NCBI RefSeq assembly: GCF_040655075.1
Contig: NZ_JBFAJC010000021.1
Location: forward strand, 1 to 64,000
Length of the DNA stretch: 64,000 nucleotides
Source of the DNA: Actinoallomurus sp040655075
GTDB taxonomy: Bacteria; Actinomycetota; Actinomycetes; Streptosporangiales; Streptosporangiaceae
Direction of reading: 5' to 3'
In this document: piece after piece, positions 24,230 to 32,499 of the stretch
Position numbering within the stretch: position 1 is the first letter of the stretch
Layout: each line of letters starts with the position of its first letter
The notes under the pieces: model-generated
What the model was told of the DNA's origin: nothing
Database searches by the model: none
What the model saw: only the letters and a program-made list of their open reading frames with translations
Translations under genes and position numbers: made by a program

Positions 24230-24301
24230 GGGCATATGGTGCGATATGTGCCCGTGCGGCTGTATTTTTCTCGTTCAGTGATCACCTGCGGCATGCGGCG
24301 G
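24230..24301 (+). repeat. Degraded att-associated module, copy D
   Basis: TGATCACCTGCGGCA (24279-24293) is identical to copy B, and GCATATGG, GTGCGGCTGTAT upstream keep the order of the module blocks with many changes. It lies at the right edge of the patchwork region. Confidence 0.4.
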
Positions 24302-24373
24302 TGGTGACCCTACGGTCACCGTAGGTTCGTCCGCCATGTGATCTTCACCCATCGCATGGCGAGGAGAGTGTGC

Positions 24374-25075
24374 ATGACAGTCGGCGACGTGGACCGTGAG
24401 CGGGCGAAGCCCGGCCTGACGGACACTCCCGAGCGTGTGGAGCCCGCCCCGGGGGACACTCCCGAGCGGATGGCGATGTTCACCGACGCCATCTTCGCGA
24501 TCGCCATGACGCTTCTCGTGATCGAGATCAAGCGGCCCGAGGGCGATGCCTTGAAGAGTTCCGCCAGTCTGTGGCGGTTCCTGACGCACGAGTGGGAGTC
24601 GTTCTTCGCCTTCTTCCTGGCCTTCGCCCTGCTCTGGACCGTATGGCGCAGGCATCACGTGCTCATGGACCAGGTCGACCGGCTGGATCGGGCGTTCACG
24701 GCGTGGCATGCGCCCTTGCTGCTCTTCGTGGCCCTCCTTCCGTTCCCGACCGCGTTGCTCGGGCACGCCATCGACAATCCCCTCGCACTGTGCGTGTTCG
24801 CGGGATCGGAGGCGGCGCTGCTGTTCTCTGAGGCGGCGTTGAAGGAGGTCGCCCACCGCAGCCGGTCCATCCTGTCTCCAGGCGCCGACATGGCGGAGGT
24901 ACGACGGGGGGCGAGCAGTTCCTGGGCGGTCGCGGGGTTCTTCGCGGTGACCGCCGCACTCCCCTGGGCCGTACCCGCCATTCCCTTCGCGTGGCTGCTC
25001 GCGCCCGCGGCCGCGACCTATGGTGGCCGGCTCATCGACCGCTTCCGGAGAGACGCCGGACCGGTCGCCGCCTGA
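24374..25075 (+). CDS. TMEM175-family (DUF1211) potassium-channel-like membrane protein
   Basis: A 233-residue protein from the ATG at 24374, preceded by GAGGAG. The first helix carries the family signature ERMAMFTDAIFAIAMTLLVI, matching RxxxF(S/T)D..FAIA..LL, the filter-forming helix of bacterial TMEM175 channels. About five further helices follow (FFAFFLAFALLWTVWRRHH, LLLFVALLPFPTALLG and others). The family forms tetrameric potassium-selective channels without the usual TVGYG filter. A charged N-terminus of about 40 residues precedes it. It is monocistronic. Confidence 0.85.
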   Translation: MTVGDVDRERAKPGLTDTPERVEPAPGDTPERMAMFTDAIFAIAMTLLVIEIKRPEGDALKSSASLWRFLTHEWESFFAFFLAFALLWTVWRRHHVLMDQVDRLDRAFTAWHAPLLLFVALLPFPTALLGHAIDNPLALCVFAGSEAALLFSEAALKEVAHRSRSILSPGADMAEVRRGASSSWAVAGFFAVTAALPWAVPAIPFAWLLAPAAATYGGRLIDRFRRDAGPVAA

Positions 25076-25088
25076 GCGCCCCCTCGAC

Positions 25089-25146
25089 CCGGCCGACCCA
25101 CCCGGCCGACCCACCCGGCCGACCCAGCCAGCCAGCCAGCCGACCG
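25089..25146. repeat. Low-complexity tandem repeat
   Basis: CGGCCGACCCACC occurs about three times in tandem, then CAGCCAGCCAGCCAGC (four AGCC units). It lies in the gap between two convergent genes. The rest of 25076-25255 is equally C-rich and holds no gene. Confidence 0.6.
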
Positions 25147-25255
25147 CTACAGCCCCACCGGCCCGACCCCACCACGCCGGGCCGGCCTCTCCAACCCGAC
25201 CGCCCCAACCCGATCGCCCCGGCCGACCACGGCGACCCGGCCTCTCCAAACCCGG

Positions 25256-26839
25256 TCAGGAGCGGCAAAGGCGGACGGCTCGGGGAGAGGTCATGCGGGC
25301 GGTGACGGTGAAGCCGGGGTGGGCGTCCCGTTTCAGGATGGCGCGGTCGCGGGTGACCAGCGCGCAGGTTGCGCCGTAGCGCTCCGCGATGGCCAGGCGG
25401 TCGCGAGGGTCGGTGTCCGGTGCGAAGAAGGCCGTCGTGTCGCGGTTGCGGGCGGCCTCGTCCACGAACGGGTACGGCCAGCCGGGTGCGACGGTGTAGG
25501 CGCCTCGGGCGTTGACGAGGCGGGCGAGGGCCCAGTCGTCCGTGATCACCACCTCGCCGGGCTCGATACCGTCGAGGACCTGGTCGTACGAGGGGGCGGG
25601 TGGTGGGGCTTTCCAGGCGCGGAGGGTGGCCGGGGAGACGTTGCCCCAGTAGGCGCGGATCAGGCCGGCCGACTCGCCGTACAGGCCGACGCAGCAGGCG
25701 ATGAGGGCGACCGCCGCGTACGGCCGCCAGCCCTTGGCCCGCTCGGCGAGGTAGGACGCGAGTGCCAGGTGGAGGGGCAGCATGGCGACCGGTATCGCGC
25801 GCGCCAGGCCGTACGAGCCGGTGGCCGCGCCCGCGGAGATCACCGCGACGGCGAGCAGGAAGAGGATCTGCAGTTCGCGGCCGAGTGGACGGCGGCCGCC
25901 CGTGGCGAGTGCGGGCAGGCCGACGAGGGCAAGGCCGTACGCGGCGAATCCGCCGTCCTTGACGACGTCCGTGATGAGGACCTTGTGGACGGTGTTGAAG
26001 CTGCCCGCCGCCCCGAACAGGGTGGAGACGTCCGACCAGGGCCACACCATGACGAGGAGGAAGGCCACCACCGCGCCCAGGGCGAGAGCCACCGGCCGCG
26101 CGCGGAGTGCGGCCTTCGGGTCGGCCAGGACGAAGGCGACGAGGCCGATCGTCATGTTCACGGCGGTGAACGGGTGGATCAGGACGACCAGGGCGCCGAG
26201 CAGCGCGACGGTGGCCAGTGCGCCCATGCCCTCGGGCCGTGAACGGTGGCGCAGGAACGCGTCCCAGACCAGGAGCATGAGCGCCGTGCCGATGACGCTG
26301 GGGTAGCACATGATCCAGGAGAGGGAGTACATCCCGAGGAAGCCGCTCCACGCGATGGGGGCGACGCCCCACAGGAGGAGGGTGAAGACCAGGGCCAGTG
26401 CCGCCACGAGGCGTCCGCCGCCCAGGTGGCGGCAGAAGCGGCGCAGGGCGAAGATCAGCAGTGCGACGTTGACCATCCCGGCGGATTCGAGCACCGTCCG
26501 GGCGGACAGTCCCGTCGCCGCCTTGATCACGCCCAGCAGGAGAGCGTACGGGGAGTAGTACGGGCTGCCGGAGGCCTGGCCGACCAGCGGGTCGACCGGG
26601 TCCCAGAGGTCGCGTGCCAGGGAGTCGACGGTCGCCAGGTGCAGCAGGAAGTCGCTGGTCCAGGTGTGCCGGAGTGTGACGAGGATCGCCCAAAGTCCGA
26701 CGGGGATCGCGACGACCAGGTACGGGTCGCGCCACCACCGGTCCCGGACCTGGGTTCGATCGCCGGACGACCGAGGGGGTTCGAGGGTTGGTCTCTCGCT
26801 TACCTGGTCGGATCCGGGCAGGGGTAGGCCGTGGTGCAC
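25256..26839 (-). CDS. Large integral membrane protein, probable GT-C-type glycosyltransferase
   Basis: About 527 residues if translation starts at the GTG at 26839; the frame is open to 26920. After a charged N-terminus there are about 11-13 membrane helices, with an early loop HTWTSDFLLHLATVDSLARD that has an acidic motif like those of GT-C enzymes using polyprenyl-phosphate sugars. A soluble C-terminal domain (about 420-527, EPGEVVITDDWALARLVNAR, RYGATCALVTRDRAIL) resembles the periplasmic domain of such membrane proteins. The neighbouring polyprenol-phosphate-mannose synthase makes a mannosyl donor that an enzyme of this sort could use. Confidence 0.6.
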   Translation of the reverse strand: MHHGLPLPGSDQVSERPTLEPPRSSGDRTQVRDRWWRDPYLVVAIPVGLWAILVTLRHTWTSDFLLHLATVDSLARDLWDPVDPLVGQASGSPYYSPYALLLGVIKAATGLSARTVLESAGMVNVALLIFALRRFCRHLGGGRLVAALALVFTLLLWGVAPIAWSGFLGMYSLSWIMCYPSVIGTALMLLVWDAFLRHRSRPEGMGALATVALLGALVVLIHPFTAVNMTIGLVAFVLADPKAALRARPVALALGAVVAFLLVMVWPWSDVSTLFGAAGSFNTVHKVLITDVVKDGGFAAYGLALVGLPALATGGRRPLGRELQILFLLAVAVISAGAATGSYGLARAIPVAMLPLHLALASYLAERAKGWRPYAAVALIACCVGLYGESAGLIRAYWGNVSPATLRAWKAPPPAPSYDQVLDGIEPGEVVITDDWALARLVNARGAYTVAPGWPYPFVDEAARNRDTTAFFAPDTDPRDRLAIAERYGATCALVTRDRAILKRDAHPGFTVTARMTSPRAVRLCRS

Positions 26840-27011
26840 GTGTGTTTTCTCATGCGGGGGAGGAAGCGCCCAAATCGCGCATACCAATATTACGCCACAC
26901 ATGCGGATGCATTTACCCAAAGCCGGAATGGCCAGAAATGACCACAGCGCCGCTAAATCCGCGTCACGGCGCCCGCCGCACGCCCGACCGGAGGCGTCCC
27001 GGCACGCCGCG

Positions 27012-27767
27012 TCACGTACGGCGGGTCAGGCGGGCCAGTCGGTACTGCACGCCCCACTCGGTGACGCGCCGGAAGGCCTCGACGATGATGTCGCGGCTCA
27101 TCTTCGAGTCGCCGCGCTCCCGCTCGACGAAGGTGATCGGCACCTCCGCCACCTGGAGGCCGTGGCGGACGGTGCGCAAGGTCAGGTCGACCTGGAAGCA
27201 GTAGCCCTGGGAGACGACGTCGTCGATGCCGATCTTGCGCAGCGTGCTGGCGCGGTAGGCGCGGAACCCGCCGGTCGAGTCGTGCACGCGGATGCCCAGC
27301 AGCAGCCGCGCGTAGGTGTTCGCGCCGCGCGAGAGGACCTCGCGGTTCTTCGGCCAGTTCTCGACCTTGCCGCCGCGCACCCACCGGGATCCGATGGCCA
27401 GGTCGCTGTCTTCCAGGGCGTTCAGGAGCCTCGGGAGTTCCTCGGGCCGGTGGGAGCCGTCCGCGTCCATCTCCACGAGCACGTCGTAGTCCCGCTCCAG
27501 GCCCCAGCCGAACCCGGCGATGTACGCCGCACCGAGGCCCTCCTTGACCGCGCGGTGCAGGACGTGGACCTGCTCGTCGCGGGCGGCGATCTCGTCGGCG
27601 ATCCTCCCGGTGCCGTCCGGACTGGCGTCGTCGGCGATCAGGACGTCGGCCGCCGGGGCGGCGGCGCGGACCCGGCCGACGATGATCTCCAGGTTCTCCC
27701 GCTCGTTGTACGTCGGGATGACCACCAGAACCCGTTGGAGGTCGCCCACGCTGTCCACCCTTCGCAT
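27012..27767 (-). CDS. Polyprenol-phosphate mannosyltransferase (GT2, Ppm1/DPM1-like)
   Basis: A 251-residue GT-A enzyme. VLVVIPTYNERENLEIIVGR, VLIADDASPDGTG, the DxD metal site in VLVEMDADGSHRP and the acceptor-loop motif STGGFRAYRASTLRKIG match dolichol/polyprenol-phosphate mannose synthases. It transfers mannose from GDP-mannose to polyprenyl phosphate at the inner membrane face, supplying donors for lipoglycans and protein O-mannosylation. It lacks the membrane domain that is fused in some homologues. The membrane protein gene downstream is in the same direction, about 170 bp on. Confidence 0.88.
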   Translation of the reverse strand: MRRVDSVGDLQRVLVVIPTYNERENLEIIVGRVRAAAPAADVLIADDASPDGTGRIADEIAARDEQVHVLHRAVKEGLGAAYIAGFGWGLERDYDVLVEMDADGSHRPEELPRLLNALEDSDLAIGSRWVRGGKVENWPKNREVLSRGANTYARLLLGIRVHDSTGGFRAYRASTLRKIGIDDVVSQGYCFQVDLTLRTVRHGLQVAEVPITFVERERGDSKMSRDIIVEAFRRVTEWGVQYRLARLTRRT

Positions 27768-28005
27768 TCAATGACGTCCGTTCCGCGGCTCGGCGGTCGC
27801 CTCCGCGACCTGCCCGCACGTGCTCGGAAGCGTACGCGACATGTAGGGCATAAGCGTCGTCGCGGGCGGCCCCGCGACGACGTCCGGGCAGGCGGAGAAA
27901 TCCGACGCGAATACCCGCCCGGGTGCTCTTCGGAATCAAAGACGTGGTCGGGCTATGGCGCGTACGGTCCATAGGAAAGCGTGGACCAACGATCGAGGAG
28001 CGTCC

Positions 28006-28989
28006 TTGGACAGCGTTCAGCGATTGCGCGATGTTTCCGACACCGACGTCGCCGCGTGGCACGAGGTCGTCGCGGCGTCGGTCGCAGACGATTTTCCCGG
28101 CGAGCCCGCGCCGGGACTCGACCAGGTGCACGGACAGCTCACCACGCCCGGGGTGGGCAGCCGTCACCTGATGTGGGTCGCCACCGCCGACGGCGCGGTG
28201 ACGGGAGTGGCGCGGCTCCGGCTGTTCGAGGGGCAGGGCCGGCGTCACCTCGGGGAGTTCACCCTGCAGGTCCATCCCGAGCACCGCCGGCGGGGCGTCG
28301 GGACGCGCCTGCTGCGGACGGTCGCGCGGGCGGCGCGGGACGAGAAGCGCCGGAGCCTGGTCGTGGAGGCGTCCGCCCAGACCTCCGGTGCGGCCTTCCT
28401 CGAGGCGAACGGCTTCACCTGCGCGCTGTCCCTCAGCCTCCTGCTGCTGAACGTCCCCGAGGCGCGCGGCGTCGAGGAGCTCGTACGGACCGAGCACCCG
28501 GGGTACCACCTGACCCGATGGCTCGGGGTGGTGCCGGACGACTTGGCGGAGGCGTTCGCCGCGGCCAAGAGCGCGATGGGCGATATGCCGACGGGGAAGA
28601 TGGACTACGGCACGACCACCTGGGACATCGACCGCGTACGGGACATGGCCGAGGTCGTCGAGAAGCGCGGGGACACGCTGCTGACGGTGGCCACCCTGCA
28701 CGACGACACGATCGCGGGCTTCACGGAGCTGGTGCTCCCGGTCGGGGACTGCACGCGGGCGATCCAGTACGACACGGCGGTCGTGTCCGCGCACCGCGGG
28801 AAGGGGCTCGGGCTGTGGGTCAAGGCGGCGATGCTGGAATGGCTGCGCGCCGAGTGGCCCGCCGTGCTGGAGATCGAGACCGACAACGCCGAGGACAACA
28901 CCCACATGCTCGCGGTGAACGAGCGACTGGGGTTCCGTCCCCTGCGTCAGACCAGGCAGTACCAGTGCGACCCGACGATGATCCACTAG
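28006..28989 (+). CDS. Tandem GNAT acetyltransferase
   Basis: About 327 residues from the TTG at 28006, chosen for GAGGA 7 nt upstream; the frame is open from 27955. There are two GNAT domains: the first with GEFTLQVHPEHRRRGVGTRL, the second with AIQYDTAVVSAHRGKGLGLW and NTHMLAVNERLGFRP. Duplicated GNAT proteins of this kind include mycothiol synthase (MshD), but MshD-specific features were not confirmed. It is divergent from the mannosyltransferase and runs into the acyltransferase gene 63 bp downstream. Confidence 0.82.
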   Translation: MDSVQRLRDVSDTDVAAWHEVVAASVADDFPGEPAPGLDQVHGQLTTPGVGSRHLMWVATADGAVTGVARLRLFEGQGRRHLGEFTLQVHPEHRRRGVGTRLLRTVARAARDEKRRSLVVEASAQTSGAAFLEANGFTCALSLSLLLLNVPEARGVEELVRTEHPGYHLTRWLGVVPDDLAEAFAAAKSAMGDMPTGKMDYGTTTWDIDRVRDMAEVVEKRGDTLLTVATLHDDTIAGFTELVLPVGDCTRAIQYDTAVVSAHRGKGLGLWVKAAMLEWLRAEWPAVLEIETDNAEDNTHMLAVNERLGFRPLRQTRQYQCDPTMIH

Positions 28990-29052
28990 CTTCGGGTGTG
29001 AGCCTCCCGGTCTCGCCGGGTCTACAGTGACGGAGAGTCGTAGGAGGCACAG

Positions 29053-29724
29053 TTGCTGTACTGGTTCATGTACCGGGTGGTCCGCCCGCTGCTCCGGATC
29101 GTGTTCCGGCCGGTCGTGGTGGGGCTGGAGAACGTCCCCGAGGACGGCGCGGTCGTCCTCGCCAGCAACCACCTGTCGTTCGTGGACAGCGTCCTGATCC
29201 CGCTCGTGGTGCCGCGCCGGGTGACGTTCATCGCCAAGGCGGAGTACTTCGAGGGCAAGGGCGCGGCGCGGATCCTCGGGGCGTTCCTGGACGCGATGGG
29301 CCACATCCCCGTCCCGCGGTCGGAGCAGCGCGCCGCGGTCGCCGCGCTGGACATCGCGCTGGGCGTACTGAACAACGGCAACGCCTTCGCGATCTACCCG
29401 GAGGGCACCCGCTCGGAGGACGGCCGTCTCTACCGCGGCCACACGGGCGTGGGGTGGCTGGCGCTGAACGCCCAGGCCAGCGTCGTCCCGGTCGCGGTGA
29501 AGGGCACCGAGAAGATCATGCCGGTCGGCTCGAGGGTCCCGATCCCCCGCCTGCACCGGCCGGGTGTGAAGTTCGGCAAGCCGATCGACTACACGGCGTT
29601 CGCGGACATGCCGCCGGCGAAGGCGCGGCGCGCGATGGTGGACGAGATCATGAAGGAGATCCAGAAGCTGTCGCGCCAGGAGTACACCGGCGTCTACAAC
29701 GAGCGGTCCAAGAACGAGTCCTGA
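29053..29724 (+). CDS. 1-acylglycerol-3-phosphate acyltransferase (PlsC family)
   Basis: A 223-residue protein from a TTG with AGGAGG 5 nt upstream. The catalytic NHLSFVD (HxxxxD) is near residue 38, followed by the substrate motif IYPEGTRSEDG near residue 114. It acylates lysophosphatidic acid to phosphatidic acid or a similar acceptor at the membrane. The hydrophobic N-terminus (RVVRPLLRIVFRPVVVGL) fits membrane association. The C-terminal KKE-rich tail is typical. Confidence 0.9.
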   Translation: MLYWFMYRVVRPLLRIVFRPVVVGLENVPEDGAVVLASNHLSFVDSVLIPLVVPRRVTFIAKAEYFEGKGAARILGAFLDAMGHIPVPRSEQRAAVAALDIALGVLNNGNAFAIYPEGTRSEDGRLYRGHTGVGWLALNAQASVVPVAVKGTEKIMPVGSRVPIPRLHRPGVKFGKPIDYTAFADMPPAKARRAMVDEIMKEIQKLSRQEYTGVYNERSKNES

Positions 29725-29748
29725 CCGTCACGCCGCCGTACCCCTGTC

Positions 29749-29837
29749 GACCGCCACGCCGACGCATCCCCGCATCGACCGCCACGCCGACGCATCCGCC
29801 GCCACGCCGACGCATCCGGCGCCACGCCGACGCATCC
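29749..29837. repeat. Tandem repeat, four copies of CGCCACGCCGACGCATCC
   Basis: Four units of CGCCACGCCGACGCATCC lie at irregular 18-27 bp steps directly between the convergent acyltransferase and phosphatase genes, 25 bp after one stop and 13 bp before the other. There are no flanking cas genes and no true spacers, so it is not a CRISPR array. A termination or packaging role is possible. Confidence 0.7.
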
Positions 29838-29849
29838 CCGCGCACATCC

Positions 29850-32255
29850 CTACAGGGAGTGTTCGAACCAGACGACCTTGCCGGTCGGGGTCCGCTGGGT
29901 GCCCCAGTGCTCGGCGAGCGCACTGACGAGTTGCAGGCCGCGGCCGTTCTCGTCGGTGGCCTCGGCGCGGCACAGGTGCGGCAGGTCGTGCCCGTCGTCG
30001 CGGACCTCGCACAGCAGGGAGTCCGCCCGGATGAGGCGAAGCCCGACGTCGCCCGCGCCGTGCACGACGGCGTTGGTGACCAGCTCGCTGACCAGAAGCT
30101 CGACGTTGGGCGCCAGGGCCGTCAGGCCCCAGGTCTCCAGGGCCTGGTGGGCGAGGCGCCGGGTCTCGCGTACGACGCTCGGCGTCGCCGTGAGGGACCA
30201 GGAGAAGACGTCCTCCTTGGGAATGCCCTCGAGGCGTACGGCCAGCAGGGCGATGTCGTCGTCGTGCCGGCCGGCCGTGCAGAAGTTCTCGATGAGGGTC
30301 TCGCAGATGGTCTCGAGCGGACGGAGCGGGCCGCTGAGGAACTCCCGCATCGCGGTGAGCCCGGCGTCGAGGGGCCGGCCGCGGCGTTCGACGAGGCCGT
30401 CGGTGCAGAGGACGAACTGGCTGCCGTCCTCCACGTCGAAGCCGACCGTCTCGAAGGCGACGCCGCCGACGCCGATCGGCGCGCCGGGCGGGACCTCCAG
30501 CAGCCAGGACTCGCCGGACGGGGAGACCAGGACCGGCGGCAGGTGCCCGGCGTTGGCGATCTCGCAGCGCCGCGCCACCGGGTCGTACACGGCGTAGATG
30601 CAGGTGGCGAGGCAGTCGTCGCCGAGTCGCCGGGCGAGGTCGTCGAGCTGGCGGAGCAGCTGGTCGGGCGGCAGGTCTTGGGGGGCGAGCGTGCGCACGG
30701 CGGTGCGGAGCTGACCCATGATCGCGGCGGAGGTGAGTCCGTGGCCCATGACGTCGCCGACGACGAGCGCGAGCCTGCTGCCGGGCAGGGGGATCGCGTC
30801 GAACCAGTCGCCGCCGACCCGGACGGCCTCGTCGGCCGGGACGTAGCGGTAGCAGATCTGGGCGCCGGCGACGACGGGCGGGGCGTCGGGCAGCATGCTG
30901 TGCTGCAGTTGGGCCGCGACGCGCGCCTCCCGGCGGTAGAGGCGTCCGTTGTCGACGCAGACCGCGGCCCGGCGGCCCATCTCCTCGACCAGCGCCACGT
31001 CGGCCTCGCCGAACGGCGGCCGGTCACCTCGGCGCATCAGGACGATCGTGCCTAAGACCTTGCCGCGGGCGATGAGCGGCGTGATCAGCAGTGCCCGGCC
31101 GCGCAGCAGGGCCCGCAGGTCGCGGCCGCCGAGGTAGGCGGAGATGCGACGGCTGATGCGGTCGCTGATCCGGGAGTAGCTGAGGCTGTGCCCCGTCGTG
31201 AGGTCACGGATGAGCGGCAGGCCCGACGGCAGCCGGATCACCTCACCCAGCGGGACCAGGTCGTCCCAGCGGCCGTCCTCCTCGTCGTACCGCATGGCCA
31301 CGCGAACGATGTTGGGGGACGCGTCCGCCTCCGCGGGCGGCAGCTCCTGGTCCGAGACGATCGACTCGAGCAGCTGGACACCGGCGAAGTCGGCGAACGA
31401 GGGCACGAGCGCGTCGCACAGGGCCCCGGCGGTCTGCACCGGGTCGAGAGTGTCGGCGAGCCGGGCGCCGACGTGGTTGAGGAAGTCGAGGCGTTCCTGG
31501 GCCGCCGCCTGCTCCATCGAGTCGACGACCGTCGGCTCGTGCGGGGGCGGGACGGTGGGCCGGACGCGCTTCATCCGCGGTGCCACGGCCCGGTGGTCCG
31601 CGAACGGCAGGCGTACGGTGACGCTGATGTTGACGGCCGGGTAGCCACGGGCCAGGACATGATCGGCGATCCCCTCCGGGTCGGCGTCGGGCGGCAGCAT
31701 CTCCGTGAGCCGTCGCCGGAACAGCGGGGCGTCGGTGGACGACTGGACGAGCGTGGGCTCGACGCGCAGGAAGCGGACGCCGCCGTTGCCGCTGAGCGGA
31801 GTGCGCGGCGGGGGTGCCATGAGGACGTCGCCGAGCGCCAGTCCGGGGCCGTTCTCCCGGATCCGCTGGGCGTCGGCGGCCACGGCGAGCCCCCGGGCAC
31901 CGTCCGGGCCGGGCAGCGGGTAGACCCACCAGGCGATCTCCCGCAACCGGCCGTCGTCGAGGCGGGGAACCAGGAACACGCCGGTCCAGACGTGCCGCAC
32001 GTGGCGGCCGCCGGACTCGAACGCCGACCGGTGCTCCTGCGGCAGTCGCAGCAGCGAGCGCAGCGGGCGTCCGGCCACCGCGTCGTACGGGGCGCCGAAC
32101 AGGTCCTCGGCGACAGGGTTCCAGTGGGTGACCCGGCCGAGCTCGTCGAGGAGGATCACGGCGAGCGGGGTGATCCCGAGCAGGTGCTGATCGAGCAGCC
32201 GGGGCGACGCACCGGCCGCGGTGAGCCGGGCGGCGGGGCGTTGTCGAGTGACCAC
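29850..32255 (-). CDS. PAS-GAF-PP2C (SpoIIE)-HATPase multidomain signalling phosphatase
   Basis: 801 residues from the GTG at 32255 (AGGGGG upstream; a TTG 30 bp earlier is possible). In order: a PAS domain (about 25-110, VILLDELGRVTHWNPVAEDL), a poorly conserved PAS-like stretch, a GAF domain (about 255-410), a SpoIIE-type PP2C phosphatase (about 430-640, VGGDWFDAIPLPGSRLALVV, LVLCTDGLVERRG-like block) and a C-terminal RsbW-like HATPase (NVELLVSELVTNAVVHGAGD, DENGRGLQLVSALAEHWG). Such proteins dephosphorylate anti-anti-sigma factors and may also phosphorylate them, regulating general-stress sigma factors. No cognate STAS partner is in the window. Confidence 0.92.
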   Translation of the reverse strand: MVTRQRPAARLTAAGASPRLLDQHLLGITPLAVILLDELGRVTHWNPVAEDLFGAPYDAVAGRPLRSLLRLPQEHRSAFESGGRHVRHVWTGVFLVPRLDDGRLREIAWWVYPLPGPDGARGLAVAADAQRIRENGPGLALGDVLMAPPPRTPLSGNGGVRFLRVEPTLVQSSTDAPLFRRRLTEMLPPDADPEGIADHVLARGYPAVNISVTVRLPFADHRAVAPRMKRVRPTVPPPHEPTVVDSMEQAAAQERLDFLNHVGARLADTLDPVQTAGALCDALVPSFADFAGVQLLESIVSDQELPPAEADASPNIVRVAMRYDEEDGRWDDLVPLGEVIRLPSGLPLIRDLTTGHSLSYSRISDRISRRISAYLGGRDLRALLRGRALLITPLIARGKVLGTIVLMRRGDRPPFGEADVALVEEMGRRAAVCVDNGRLYRREARVAAQLQHSMLPDAPPVVAGAQICYRYVPADEAVRVGGDWFDAIPLPGSRLALVVGDVMGHGLTSAAIMGQLRTAVRTLAPQDLPPDQLLRQLDDLARRLGDDCLATCIYAVYDPVARRCEIANAGHLPPVLVSPSGESWLLEVPPGAPIGVGGVAFETVGFDVEDGSQFVLCTDGLVERRGRPLDAGLTAMREFLSGPLRPLETICETLIENFCTAGRHDDDIALLAVRLEGIPKEDVFSWSLTATPSVVRETRRLAHQALETWGLTALAPNVELLVSELVTNAVVHGAGDVGLRLIRADSLLCEVRDDGHDLPHLCRAEATDENGRGLQLVSALAEHWGTQRTPTGKVVWFEHSL

Positions 32256-32499
32256 CGAGGATCCCCCTCTCAGGCGAGCATCCAACGCACGGCCCCCCGA
32301 CCCGCGATGTGACCGACGTTACATCCGCGCAGGCCAACTCGCTGCGTTTCGATGCGATTACGTAACCGGACGGTCGGATCTGCACGCCACGGTGACCACA
32401 TGAGGCCGTCCGGCTTCGGCTAGGCGTCTTTTACCGCTCTTGGCCCTGAGGGAACATTGCGCCACCCCACATGGGACCTCCAGACAACATGGAGTCGCC

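Noticed and set aside
26953..29556. 867-codon leftward open frame across the mannosyltransferase, GNAT and PlsC genes
   Set aside because: It crosses several recognised genes on both strands and encodes low-complexity Arg/Gly-rich sequence; a shadow of biased codons.
29749..29837. CRISPR array
   Set aside because: Units are 18 bp, spacers are 0-9 bp and not unique, and no cas genes are near.
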